From assembly GCF_003672135.1 (NCBI RefSeq), contig NC_039509.1, forward strand, positions 12,410,663 to 12,474,662: 64,000 bases of DNA. Reading direction: 5' to 3'. Position numbers and translations under genes: made by a program. This DNA is from Ooceraea biroi. Lineage: Eukaryota; Arthropoda; Insecta; Hymenoptera; Formicidae. The notes beneath the pieces are model-generated. The model did not search any database and was not told where the DNA came from. It worked only from the letters and a program-made list of their open reading frames with translations. Of this stretch, positions 39,001 through 48,600 are shown in pieces; position 1 is the first letter of the stretch, and every line of letters starts with the position of its first letter.

Positions 39001-41511
39001 ATATAATATGATAATATAGTATAATAGTGTAAGAAACTTTCCCGTGTATATTACATGTTAAAATTTGATTATCTTTATTGCTTCGGCTTAACGAATTAAA
39101 TTTATGTTTACATCTTTGTAGTAACTCAATGAGGAATGGGAGATGATAATTAATTAGATACATGGAAGGTAATGGAAAATATCTAAAAAAAGTTGATAAA
39201 GACAGTATGGAGACAAATGAAGAATCTAATAAATTTTATACGAATCCGATCACGAAGCAGCACTTAAGCGCTCTCGCGTTTATGACCTGCTTCTATCACC
39301 AAGAAATTCCATGGTTATCTATACGGTAACGGGATACTCGGAGAAGCATTTACCTCTTATATCGACTTTTTCCTTCTTTAATTCGATTACTGTGGAATGA
39401 AGTGAAACTTGTTGATGACTATAACGAAAACACATGAAGCGAAATAAGATCTCTTTCTTAAGAAAATAATTATATTAAATTTATATCAAATAATACTATA
39501 AAACATAACAATGCCAGTTTTTAATATGCGGTGAACAATATTATAAACAATGTCAGATATTACATATAAATTATTTCATATTTAGAGAATCGTATATCAT
39601 TTAAAATTATTATAAAATATCGCATTTAAATGATATGTTGCTTGTGCAATCTATATGCGTATATATATCCAAAAATATATTTTTAAGATTCTAACAATCT
39701 ATATATGATGTGTGCGTGTGTGTGTGTCATTTTCGTTCATGCTTTTAGTTAGTCATACATAAATTAGTGATGGTATACGTCGCGCGATCTGAAATTGCAT
39801 CGTTAATTGAACATTTAAAGTGGCATCCGCGAGAAAGATACTTATTGACAGGATGCATGCATGCCAATTATTCTCTAACGATTCATTGATCAATTCCGAT
39901 TGCAGGTAAGCGCATCTCGATATCCCGTCGTGGTGAAACTGGGCCACGCCCACGGCGGAACCGGCAAGGCCCGTGCAGAAACAAATCAAGAATTTCTAGA
40001 TCTCGCTTCACTGGCTGCCATGGCGAACACTTATTGCACTGCGGAACCTTACATCGACACCAAGTACGACGTACACGTGCAAAAAATCGGAAATAATTAC
40101 AAAGGTTTCATGTAAGTCGTCAAAGTTCGTAACAATTAATGCCGTATAATTAAACAGAGTTGATATATCTTAAATGCTGAGAATTACAAAAGTTCATAAC
40201 AGTCTGAATGAAGTGGCATAAAATATTCAAGAATAAAGTGTGCTCTTTGACTTTTAAGATAATTTCAACTCTTTAAGCTTCAAGAAGCCAATGTAATTAA
40301 CAATTCAGCTAATGATAATGATTATAATGAATCTAGTTAAACTGAAAACTAACTTCTCGATAAAAAAATCTAGAAAAATTCAATATCATTTTATTATTTA
40401 TTATTTGAACGTTTCTCGTTATTTTCCAACATTGATATGTCGGAAAGCAGCAATATGTAGTTTAAATTACGCTGCCTACAGCTTAGTCGCGTTGAATGAA
40501 TATCGAACAAGTGATTGTAATAACTACTGGTCCAATGCCCGCAGGCGGAAAAGTATAAGCGGCAGCTGGAAGTCAAACACCGGCTCGGCTATGCTGGAGC
40601 AGCTCACCGTGAGCGAGCGACATCGCACATGGGTCGACCAAGTGTCGCAATTATTCGGAGGACTGGATATCTGCGCGATCGAACTGCTGGTGGGCAAGGA
40701 TGGCCGCGAGCACATAATCGAAGTGAACGACAGCGCGCTATCTTTAATGGGTGACTCTCAGGAGGAGGATCGACGTCACATCGCGGACTTGGTCACCTCG
40801 AAGATGCAGGTGTGCGCAAATTACGCGACCGATTACGCGACCGTTACTACCGATCCGCAAAATTCCTTCCTCCGCGATCATTCTTCATTGCGTCTAAATT
40901 ATAATCTACGATCGTCAGGTTTACTGCCGGCCCCCGAGTATGTTGACGAAGACCGCCTCGCGAGGCTCGATGTCGGGCTCTAGTCAGGTAGGCAGCCCGG
41001 TAGAAGATCGAACTACACCTGCAACAGCAGCCTTGGGATCCCACGGAAGCATGGGCTCCATGGCCAGTATAGGGAGCTTAGGTTCCGTGGGTTCCACTGC
41101 ACCGATGCAGAGCGATGTCACCGCTTCGGACAGTCATCAGCAATTGCAGCGACGTGACTCTCAAGGTACGTATAGACATATTACTTGTATGCGTGAAAAA
41201 AATTGAAATTTGTAGTGAGAAAAAATCGGAGAACAATTAACACTTGCTATACTTTGTCTGCTGATACTTGTCACAAATTATAATTCAAACGGTTCTGTTC
41301 AATTTAATAATCCATGTTCTCAATTCTTGCAGCTTCTCAATCGAGCACCGTGAGTAGCGCGCCGTCCGTCAGTCGCCGCTCCGAAGAACCGCCGACGTCC
41401 AGGATGCCGTTCCATCGACAAGGCAGCCAATCGCATGCCCCGGGCGAGGACAGCGAGGATACGATGAAGAATCTGCGAAAGACCTTCGCAGGCATCTTTG
41501 GAGACATGTAG
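5999..41511 (+). CDS. Syn: Synapsin (nine coding exons, AUG start not found)
   Basis: Synapsin is a peripheral phosphoprotein of synaptic vesicles that tethers them to actin and to each other. Coding exons are 5999-6015 (extendable to 5837), 8348-8675, 8917-9170, 9506-9641, 10003-10107, 39906-40111, 40545-40809, 40919-41165 and 41333-41511. All junction phases agree, giving 578 residues counted from the Asn of NYLKRR. Domain A (residues 1-12) has the PKA motif RRFS. Residues 13-115 are a Pro/Ser-rich linker. Domain C, the ATP-grasp-like core, spans about 145-436 and includes DWSKYFRG, KPDFVLIRQ, YPNHREM, VVVKLGHAHGG and HIIEVNDSA. A Gly/Ser/Met-rich linker follows, then domain E ends in EDTMKNLRKTFAGIFGDM. 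Oddities are the missing AUG, a GC-AG intron and a 29.8-kb intron 5 holding Timp. Identity is secure; the N-terminal end is not. Confidence 0.97.
6341..6387. repeat. Short tandem duplication in synapsin intron 1
   Basis: The unit TCTTATCGAGAGTTCGAGATG at 6341-6361 is repeated from 6365 with AG deleted. This is a local duplication of about 24 bp. Confidence 0.85.
8348..8675 (+). CDS. Syn: Synapsin exon 2 (end of domain A, linker)
   Basis: Acceptor CTTCCAG at 8347. The first base completes the Arg codon of exon 1, then the frame reads FSSGDLSSELDDEPS, a Pro-rich segment and SLTGAARDQ. There is no Met in the exon. The 3' end is CAG|GCAAGT, a GC rather than GT donor; phase 0 joins exactly to the next exon. 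Confidence 0.93.
8676..8916 (+). other. Synapsin intron 2, GC-AG type
   Basis: A 241-bp AT-rich intron. The donor is GCAAGT after CAG and the acceptor is GTACAG. Other splice positions would break the ARDQ|GAS reading frame or lack a GT in phase 0. Confidence 0.8.
8917..9170 (+). CDS. Syn: Synapsin exon 3 (start of domain C)
   Basis: Encodes GASILGAAVSG, then LLVIDDQNTDWSKYFRG and YEIRVEQAEF, matching the beginning of the conserved synapsin C domain. It contains the first in-frame ATG of the synapsin frame (9136-9138). It ends in phase 2 at GTGAGA. The following 335-bp intron has nothing recognisable. Confidence 0.97.
9506..9641 (+). CDS. Syn: Synapsin exon 4 (domain C)
   Basis: Acceptor TTGCCAG at 9505. 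Translation includes SFKPDFVLIRQNLRDAGEDY and GVPSVNNLTAIYNFQ, close to vertebrate domain C (KPDFVLIRQ and PSVNSL...YNF). Donor GTATCA, phase 0. Confidence 0.97.
10003..10107 (+). CDS. Syn: Synapsin exon 5 (domain C)
   Basis: Encodes DKPWVFAHLLALQRRLG, then FPLIEQSYYPNHREM, a hallmark stretch of domain C. The donor GTAAGT at 10108 opens the 29.8-kb intron that contains Timp. The acceptor GAAATAG has a weak pyrimidine tract, but frame and homology fix it. Confidence 0.96.
10108..11660 (+). other. Synapsin intron 5, part before Timp
   Basis: AT-rich, with no coding signal found. It holds a perfect 12-bp hairpin at 10875-10903. A TTTAAT at 11218-11223 reads ATTAAA on the minus strand and could be the Timp polyadenylation signal about 440 bases past its stop. 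Confidence 0.5.
10875..10903. repeat. Perfect 12-bp inverted repeat
   Basis: GAAATGCATACA at 10875-10886 pairs with 10892-10903 around the loop GGATA. It lies between synapsin exon 5 and the Timp 3' end. Confidence 0.9.
11661..11882 (-). CDS. Timp: Timp exon 4 (C-terminal domain)
   Basis: Acceptor GTATCGCAG. Encodes HWRRKG, CLWESTPGPQDCQ, GVCMAAPSGCSWVPS and PYKNCIKEYQ, the TIMP C-terminal knot motifs, and then a short basic tail to TAA at 11661-11663. Confidence 0.97.
   Translation of the reverse strand: MLYTHWRRKGAVLESSGGKRCLWESTPGPQDCQEKYGVCMAAPSGCSWVPSVPYKNCIKEYQRHREQQRSREP
11661..13428 (-). CDS. Timp: Tissue inhibitor of metalloproteases, nested in synapsin intron 5
   Basis: TIMPs are secreted proteins that block matrix metalloproteases by inserting the free N-terminal Cys into the active-site zinc. 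Minus-strand exons are 13302-13428, 12821-12903, 12481-12711 and 11661-11882. All have GT-AG borders and consistent phases, giving 220 aa (usual for the family). Residues 1-25 are a Leu-rich signal peptide. The mature protein starts CSCAPSHPQTQFC, the canonical inhibitory ridge. The mature chain has exactly 12 Cys, seven in the N-domain (including CGV, FCG, GCVC) and five in the C-domain (CLWES, DCQ, GVC, GCSW, NCIKEYQ), matching the six-disulfide pattern. The gene lies wholly inside a synapsin intron on the opposite strand, as in Drosophila. Nothing suggests it is broken. Confidence 0.97.
12481..12711 (-). CDS. Timp: Timp exon 3 (rest of N-terminal domain)
   Basis: Acceptor CTCCCGCAG. The exon encodes NLLWTPSSDAMCGVTL, then GETYVLNG, SFCGLSIRW and QQGCVCD, giving four N-domain cysteines in the expected order. 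Donor GTAAGT, phase 0. Confidence 0.97.
12821..12903 (-). CDS. Timp: Timp exon 2
   Basis: Acceptor TCTGTCGCAG. Translation includes VAVVRVKKVLSV and EYEIAYKVKINRVFK, aligning with the beta-strand region after the first disulfide of TIMPs. Donor GTGCGT. Confidence 0.95.
13302..13428 (-). CDS. Timp: Timp exon 1 (signal peptide and N-terminal Cys motif)
   Basis: The ATG at 13426-13428 begins MRRLLLWLHC. Predicted cleavage after VAA exposes CSC. The exon ends with CESDF plus one base at donor GTATGA (phase 1). Confidence 0.96.
15006..15050. repeat. 19-bp direct repeat, 26-bp period
   Basis: GAAAATATTTGTCAATCTG occurs at 15006-15024 and again, identically, at 15032-15050. Confidence 0.9.
15860..15890. 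repeat. Perfect 13-bp inverted repeat (hairpin, 5-base loop)
   Basis: AAGTGGATCGATA at 15860-15872 is the exact reverse complement of 15878-15890, with loop AGGTG. It lies in intron 5 and its function is unknown. Confidence 0.9.
23571..26381 (+). other. Synapsin intron 5, middle part B
   Basis: A CpG-rich block at 23570-24130 is open in several frames on both strands but resembles no protein. Two diverged copies of a roughly 65-bp sequence lie here (24047-24112 and 25195-25260). The rest is AT-rich. Confidence 0.4.
26382..26784. mobile_element. MITE-like element with 13-bp perfect terminal inverted repeats
   Basis: ACAGGATGATTCA at 26382-26394 is the exact reverse complement of 26772-26784. 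Weaker similarity (GAATG) continues inwards. The 403-bp interior is AT-rich and non-coding. This fits a non-autonomous DNA transposon, but no clear target-site duplication is visible, so the family is not assigned. Confidence 0.5.
26785..36200 (+). other. Synapsin intron 5, middle part C
   Basis: No exon recognised. It holds a polypurine tract near 27130-27180, CpG-rich blocks at 28400-30700 and 32500-35400, and AT-rich repeats near 32287-32430. The CpG-rich blocks explain the long chance ORFs there. Confidence 0.45.
32287..32328. repeat. AT-rich direct and inverted repeat
   Basis: Two overlapping copies of a 20-bp unit start at 32287 and 32302 (15-bp period). Bases 32302-32313 form a perfect 12-bp inverted repeat with 32317-32328. 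Confidence 0.8.
36540..37330 (+). promoter_or_regulatory. Possible intronic promoter: CpG-rich block then long pyrimidine-rich tract
   Basis: Bases 36540-36830 are GC- and CpG-rich, with an AG microsatellite (36659-36672) and a GCGA repeat (about 36676-36700). Bases 36880-37200 are strongly C/T-rich on the plus strand. A candidate donor AAG|GTACGA sits at 37096/37097. The block resembles the CpG-rich 5' region of the window and could be an internal start site for a short synapsin transcript beginning upstream of exon 6. This is inference only. Confidence 0.25.
37331..39905 (+). other. Synapsin intron 5, last part
   Basis: AT-rich and non-coding. It contains a perfect 20-bp palindrome (38700-38719) and a short GT repeat (39709-39728). 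It ends in the acceptor TTGCAG at 39905. Confidence 0.5.
38700..38719. repeat. Perfect 20-bp palindrome
   Basis: ATGCTGTTTGCAAACAGCAT is its own reverse complement with no spacer. Confidence 0.95.
39906..40111 (+). CDS. Syn: Synapsin exon 6 (domain C, ATP-binding loop)
   Basis: Encodes VSASRYPVVVKLGHAHGG, the Gly-rich loop region, then YDVHVQKIGNNYKGF. Ends in phase 2 at GTAAGT. This exon follows the 29.8-kb intron and joins in frame to YPNHREM of exon 5. Confidence 0.97.
40545..40809 (+). CDS. Syn: Synapsin exon 7 (domain C end)
   Basis: Acceptor TGCCCGCAG. It reads RKSISGSWKSNTGSAMLEQ, FGGLDICAIELLVGKDGR, HIIEVNDSALSLMGD and HIADLVTSKMQ, nearly colinear with vertebrate synapsins. Donor GTGTGC, phase 0. 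The following 109-bp intron is open in the same frame; retaining it would add an alternative tail ending at the TAG at 40981-40983 and remove domain E. Confidence 0.97.
40919..41165 (+). CDS. Syn: Synapsin exon 8 (Ser/Gly/Met-rich linker)
   Basis: Acceptor GATCGTCAG. Encodes VYCRPPSMLTKTASRGSMS, then a low-complexity GSMGSMASIGSLGSVGS run and QRRDSQ, a basophilic kinase-type site. Donor GTACGT, phase 1. A weaker internal donor CAG|GTAGGC (40989/40990) could shorten the exon. Confidence 0.93.
41333..41511 (+). CDS. Syn: Synapsin exon 9 (domain E and stop)
   Basis: Acceptor CTTGCAG. Encodes ASQSSTVSSAPS, RQGSQS and the conserved domain E terminus EDTMKNLRKTFAGIFGDM, then TAG at 41509-41511. 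Confidence 0.97.
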
Positions 41512-42052
41512 AGCACAAGATACGGCCGACGTAGCGAGAGCGTAGACATCGAACGCTCTCGTGGCGAGGTAGCTAATGATAATACGTCGGCTACGATGAC
41601 ACGAACTCACGAGATCCTTCGGAGGTCCCTAAGCATGTTCCACGACTGAAATTCGAACTTGTCTCACCCGATGCGCCGATCGTGCGGAAGCTGACGCGGA
41701 GCGTGTAGATATCTATATATTTGCAGATTGTCGTAGGAAACCCTCGCGGAACTGCATGCCACGCGAACCGCACCACAACCCCACGAATAGTAATCGAAAA
41801 TTATCTGGGAACGAGAGCTCTCGCTCTCGCTTCGAATGAAGCGAGGGAACGAGCTGGCAATGATTATGTATGCTTAAGTACGTTTGAGGGAAAGCTTGAA
41901 GATGAAGAATGCCGCGTTCATCGTTTTGATAAGTTAACGTGTAAGGTAGCGAGATAGGTCCTGTATATTGAGAGAATCGTGGTCGTGTGCGTGTGTATAC
42001 GTGAAGAGTAAAGTAGGTTCTATGTAATCCGTGTATTGGCCAGCGAAATAAA
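41512..42052 (+). terminator. Synapsin 3' UTR to first AATAAA
   Basis: Untranslated sequence after the stop. A canonical AATAAA lies at 42047-42052. A structured hairpin is at 41816-41855. Further AATAAA motifs occur downstream (for example 43434-43439), so longer 3' UTR forms are possible. Confidence 0.5.
41816..41855 (+). repeat. Hairpin in synapsin 3' UTR
   Basis: CTCGCTTC (41826-41833) pairs perfectly with 41838-41845 around GAAT. After a 5-base symmetric internal loop, AGCTC (41816-41820) pairs with GAGCT (41851-41855). Confidence 0.75.
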
Positions 42053-43993
42053 AGTTAGGCAGATTCAGTAGCGAAAGTGGCAACTTATTTGATATCAGCT
42101 TGGTGTCTGTTGAATTGCTACCGCGATATCCAACGAATACATTTGCGTAATCATCACGTAAGCGCGCTTTTCACGCATATCAAAGCAAGAGTCTAAGCTC
42201 CGTAGGCCCCAGGCATCTCCTCAACCGGTTTTACTTCGAGCACCCACTTTTAGGCTTAACGTTTGGATCGTCGTGTGTCATATTGTCATTATAAGGGAAA
42301 AGGCATTGCGAGATGGAAATTAAGGCAGGCAACGGGCGTCTTTCGGGCGATCTCGCAGTGTTTGTAAAAATATATTCGTACGCCTATAACGTCATTCGAG
42401 ATGATCGATGACGGCAAAAACTAAAGAGGAGACTCGGGCATTATTCTGAACATTTGGCTAACCGAGCGGCAGTTACTATACTGCAAGCGGTCGTTTGGTT
42501 TCATCCTGGACTTAACAGGTCGGAAAGACGAATGTGTAGTTGTTGTCTCTACTTTTAAGCGCACAAGTAGTTGTTAAGGTAACCAGAGTTGGACGAGGTT
42601 TCACGGTACAACGGGCGAGACATCGAGCCTTTGACATCCGCATACGCGAGTTCATTACACCGATGATATGTCGCGCGAATTAATCGATCAGTTAACCGAC
42701 CAACATGTCCGGCGATCGGATACATTGGTGGCGTTAATTCGCGCGGCACTCTAGAGTTTCTCGCGAGGATGTCTCGCGCGTGGATTTTCCGATGAAAGTT
42801 CGTCGTGTGTTCCGAGAGCGACGGCACTCCCTTTTCTTAAATTTTCGCACAGCGCGAGTTGTCGTTGATGCTGCACGTACGACCGCGCTATAGGTGGAAA
42901 ATTCACGAAAACTCGGTCGTTGGAGCTTAGCATTATGGAGCTATGTAAGTGGTGGCATAAGTCATGGATCTTTGCGCGAGGAACGGAAGGATCAGTCGAA
43001 AAGTAATTTGCGAACGCTTCATGACGGGAACGGGCGTTGATACTTCGACATGCGATCGCATGCAACGCGGAACAGGATAATCCCGGTACATAGATCTGCA
43101 AATATATACATATACGCATACATATGTGCAAACACAAGCGGAACGTAGCACCGGCGAAGTATTAGTTAAATGTAGCTGAGACTATGCGGAGCGCAGCACG
43201 GAGAGGAGTAGTTTACTCATCGGAGATGATCGGACTTAACTTCACGTATTAGGACTAACGGAGAGAGATCAGGATAGATAAACGGCCGTGGCCTCAGCTC
43301 TGAAAGAAGGAAGAGTCACGTTAGAAAACGCGATAAGAGCCGAGAATCTACACTCCGCTGACGCGATCGGTCGCTAGACGCGATAAATGTCCGCAATTCA
43401 CAAATATCGATCGATGTGTAATCAATTGACAGAAATAAAGAAGAGGATGTGAAAACTCGATTCATGACCGAGAAAGAGGGCGAAGTGCAAATTTATTTGA
43501 AAGTATAAAACCTTGTTTGAGAAAAATTGTTCTCTGCGCGAAGCAGGTATCTTATATATATCGTAACGATTTTGCCACATCTAACTTTCGCGGTTCTTCG
43601 GCTGCACAGATAATAAATAATTGACGGTTTGATTTTCATGTGCCTTGACACTAAAGTGTCCTTCGTGTATCACGTTGCTCGCGACACGATTAAAAAGTTA
43701 ATAATGATAATTCTCTCGTAAGTCACGACGACACTGATCAATTTGCGACGACCAGATAGATACACACACGGCATTTTGAGCGAGCAATTGCACTCTATCG
43801 CGTGATCTATTGTTTGTACTTTTTATAAACCGTGATCTCATTGCATTTGTACATTCGCACCGGGCACGCTGTTTCTTCATTGATATTCATCGCGGCGGAG
43901 GAACGCACCGTCCAACCTTACATTCATTGCAACATCCACGCGAATCTTCGGAATCGACGAATACCTTACATAAATAAGTACTTATGTAATATG

Positions 43994-44019
43994 TAATAAT
44001 TTTCGCGGGGATGATAATC
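43994..44019 (+). repeat. 26-bp dispersed motif, copy 1
   Basis: Begins TAATAATTTTCGC and ends GATGATAATC. It differs from the copy at 45592 at a single base (G/A at motif position 14). Flanks are unrelated. Confidence 0.85.
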
Positions 44020-45591
44020 GCGAACGGATTTTAATTCTGCAACTGTCTTCCATGCGTTGCGAACCGACTGTTTCCAGCAGCAGATCTCATCGTGTATAAG
44101 TAAAACAGCATTGTTCACTTCTTTAATGCACAATCTTTCAAATATTCGATACAATTATATTTCCATAATTGTATTCTTGAAAGTATCTAGATGTCACATC
44201 ACTGAAATTATTTCTTTCAATTTTTCTTCATGCTAGAAAAATTATCTTAAGTTTAGCGAACTTTATGGTAAGAAAAGAGATTTGTGCGATTAAATAAGAA
44301 CGCAAAGATCGCAAGATAATAATTCATGTACTTAAAACTGATCTCCGATTCTGTGTTCAGAGCTGACGCCACAGTACGGAGGAGAGCAATCAAATAATCA
44401 TAAATCACACCATTGCGCGGAGGTCAATCGATCAGCACTAGGTGCGTAGAGGCGGTTATAGGTGAAGAATATCTCAGGGGTGCGAGTCTAAGCACTAGAT
44501 AAATTAGAAACTAGAAGGGGCACGCGTGGCCACGTGTCTCAGCCTAGTCAAAATCATCGACGTCGACTGCAGTCGGTAGAACGGATAGAATTAGGATTCG
44601 CTTCGGAGGAATCCTTGTGACTGTGATTCGCGGGATTGTCTGTAGGAAAAAGAACTTCACACGCGCATTTTGTTCGACTGATCGTTTTTCCAGAAAATTT
44701 TTACATCAAACAATTATATTATTAGTGTCCTCTCCTCTTTCAATAGCTTTCAACATTTTCTGATTTAATCATTGAAAGCGTTAACGATTTAACGACGTTG
44801 AAAGTACTAATTTAATGCAAATGTTTTAATTCTTTACTGCTTGCAGTACACTTTCGAAGATATCGTTTTAATGTGACATACGCACGAAAAGGAAGCTGCA
44901 GGCTTCGTTCACAACTGTTCACAAAGCGATCGCTCGAACGATTGCGCGTCGATCTTGACTAAATGATGATACTACAGCGTCGTAGGGCGTTTCGTTGCTT
45001 GGATCGTATAACTTATCTCATATAGCGTTATCCGGTGACACGCGTTTAGTTACAGTGGCCGCGTGATGTCATGAACAGCAGCCAATTTTCATTTCCATAT
45101 CGAACGCACCAATCGCACCGTAGCTTAAATAACAATGCACCCAGCAATATCCGTACATATTAGCACGGTAACCATATCGCGTCTTCAACTTTCTAGGATA
45201 CTTCGTGTTGCTGCATATTCATCTCTGCGCCCACGAGTAATCGATATCAAATAACAAATATCGCACATTTCCCCCTGCCGCACGTGAAGTCGGTCTCAGC
45301 GATCTCGCATATACGTATGTGATATACGTATGTGTGTGTATATGTACGACACATATACTATGTTTCACATAAAATCGCGTTAATGAGAATCCAAGCGTGT
45401 AATCCCACTTATTTCTACTAATCTCCGGCGCACGTCAGCCGCTTTGACATTTATCTTCGCGACGTGTCGCGACGTTGTTCTTGCAGGATCTTCACAGTAC
45501 TACGGTTGCATCCGTAGTCTTTCAAGCAGTGCGAAATTCCTCTGCAAAATTAAGAAAGAAAATTAATTGTAGCAGAGGAAGTTTTTCTTGA

Positions 45592-45617
45592 TAATAATTT
45601 TCGCAGGGATGATAATC
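45592..45617 (+). repeat. 26-bp dispersed motif, copy 2
   Basis: 25 of 26 bases match the copy at 43994-44019, in the same orientation, 1.6 kb apart. Confidence 0.85.
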
Positions 45618-48600
45618 CCCGTAGAGCTGCGACAACGCATGTACAACGCCGTATCAAAAACTCGTTGATGCATCTCTCTTTTTAGCTGTAAATTAGCAAT
45701 ATCTTATCACGACATCGATCGTTATGCATTGCATCGGGATGCAGTTGTGAACGACTTGCTGCAGCTTGTTGGGTCGCGGTCCCTCCTTTCTTTTCGAGGG
45801 AACGCGAGCTTACCGACGCACCATAAGTCTCTCCGCAATCTCGACGATCCTCCGATTATCGCGAGAGGATCGTACAATAAGTTATGATTCGCGCGCGTGT
45901 TTTGCGCGCATCTATATTGCGTAACGTTCTTATATATACATATACACATATACGTATCCCTTTACTGTGCTTTCTGAGCATTCGTCGCTGTACATCGAGG
46001 AGAAATCTTTTACGTACATATCATCTTGGCGGCGATGACCGCTGAACTTCACAGTGCCTCCTTTCCTTTACTTCCGTTTGCTTCAGTCCAGCAGTAGTGG
46101 CATGGGGTCGTTGCGATCCCCTAGCATTTTCCCCACCTTCTTCCTTCCAAGGAATATTAGAGAGTATACATAGCTAGATAAATGTATATTAAATCTATAT
46201 AATCGATATATGTTATTACATATATCGCGAGTTGCTACATGCATAATGTCTTAAGATTAACGAAGATATCGTTGCTAATTATAGGAAAAGAATTCTCTGT
46301 CGATCGATGCAGATCAAATTCTTCTCTGAGACTATTCTCTCATAATGTTAGTTAATCTTGTAGTAAAAACCTTATAGTAAAAAAGATACTTGGTCGAATT
46401 TCACTTTAACTAAGATTTGTAAGAACGGTTCACTTAGTGACGTGTCGTGCAAAACTCCATGCGACTACTGCAACGTTAATGATCAAGGATTTCAAATTGT
46501 CTTGTGTTGAAAAGGTGGAGATCTCGATTCACCTGAGAAAATCGAGAAACAATCGTACTTTCTTGTTATCTCGCATTTCGTTCGAAGCTATCTTTTGCAA
46601 ATACGTTAGCGCTTGATTAACGTTAACTAAATTATGGCCGCCTGAAACACCAAAGTCTTCACTTTTCTAAGTGCACAACGAAAGCGCGGAAAGTACTTCC
46701 AGCGGCTTTTATCTTGGTTTTACGTACTTGAGCTGTGGCAGGCCAATAGAGGATAGAGTACGCATCTTCGATTTACCCCCGATTACACGACGGCTCGTCT
46801 CTCAATAAAATACTCAGTACGTATCTCTGTGTAACGAACTTAATGTTAAACTCGGACGGTAACTTGAGGCAAGAAAAATAACGATAATAGCAGTAGACGT
46901 GTGGGCGCGACGAGTATATACGTCGCGACCCAGCACCGTGCGTTACCTCCTTGATTTCAATGCGTGCTAGCCACATTGTACGATATCTACTCATACACAC
47001 ATGCATACGTGTATACGTACACGTATACACATATATACACACGCGCGCGCGCGCATACCCAAATTTACACACAGAAATTAAATCATATCGTTAAGCTACG
47101 CAACGTAAGTAATATTACCGTACGATATGATGTTGATGTCATTTAATCCGCGCCGAGGGAAATAAGATACATGGAGAGAATATTCATCGCGTAGTTAAGA
47201 GACTTCAGGAGAAGACACAGGTCTAACTAATTTACGTAGTTTCGTTAGGAATCCTAATGGAATTAACATAATCGATCGAAGCGTTGAATTATGCAAGATA
47301 TATAGCACGTGTGTAATCCAAAAAGCAAATTCGTAGATTAGTGCGACGAGCGCCGAGACGAGAAGGGCGGTCGCGATCATCGCGCTTTCTCGAGCGGAAT
47401 GATCCTCACTGTGATCGCGCCGATCATGCTTCCGAGGAGAGAGAGAAAGGAAGAGAATCGAAACGTGACGCTTCGATGCCCACACGAATGGACCACCCAC
47501 GTGGGAGAAAGGGTTGAATCGAGGCCCACGATCGACTTGTCGGCCGCCACGTGTTCGGAAACTGCCGTGACTCTCGAATCGGCTGACATTCACGCGGCGC
47601 TCGACGTTTCGACGAGCCTTGAATCGAGGCTGAATACCGGCGGTGATGACTCCTGACATTACTGCGCGCGGGATTCAATCGCGATCCGCGAAAAAGAAAT
47701 GACGGAGTCGTAATGGACGATGACGGTACGAAGGGGATGATTCGCTACGGTTCGCAGTAGTTACGAGATGGAAAAATGCAAGGTGTGTCGGTTCGGGGAT
47801 GATCCGAATTGCCGCGGTCTTCTCGCAATTTGACCCAGTTGTAGAAACTCGATTATATCGATGAAAAGCGGATATTTTGGGACAGATTCGATAATGTCGC
47901 AATTGTTACAGTTTGTTGTTTCCTATAGCTTGTATATCTTTTACGAAACGTCGTGGTTTAGATTTAACAACATCAAAGATCGATCAGATTCTTAATTTTC
48001 CACTAACAATACAAAAGCTAAGTATCAGTGTAAAATTTTTATCGCGAGAGATTGAGATTTACTGAATTGTTACGGTATGAAATAATTGGATTCAATTGGA
48101 CGTGATTTTATAAGAAAGATTCCTTGAAGATCGATCTTCTGATCTCAGAGAGCAAGATCGAGAGGGACGCAGATCGGTCAGAGCACAGCTGGAGAAATCG
48201 CGAGCGACGCGGCAGCACGCGAGTCGGCGCGTTCCTTTTTAATGATAAACTCTTAACGGTACTTAAGATCGTAAGCATATTTTTAGTGATCGCTCTGAGA
48301 GGACAACGAATCTCAACGGAATGAATTCTGTACGAGTAGTGGAAGCGAACAGAAAGCCAGAAAGAAATCTAAGAAGGACGATTATATAGAGCAACGTCCG
48401 AGTAATGAATCGCGCGCGCCCGCGTAGATTGGTGCGCGCTAGTTAACATTTATCGTACGATGGAAAATCTGTATAAGTAAGTACGGAAGTAAGTGCGACG
48501 AGGAAGGATTAAATCACACGCACACACAATATATAGGCACGCGCGCGCATCCATACACACGCACCCACATAAAATGCGAGTTCTATCTGTCATCGTTAAT

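Noticed and set aside
47195..47659. 154-codon minus-strand ORF with a hydrophobic segment
   Set aside because: Overlapped by ORFs on both strands in a GC-richer block; no homology recognised and no splice or UTR support.
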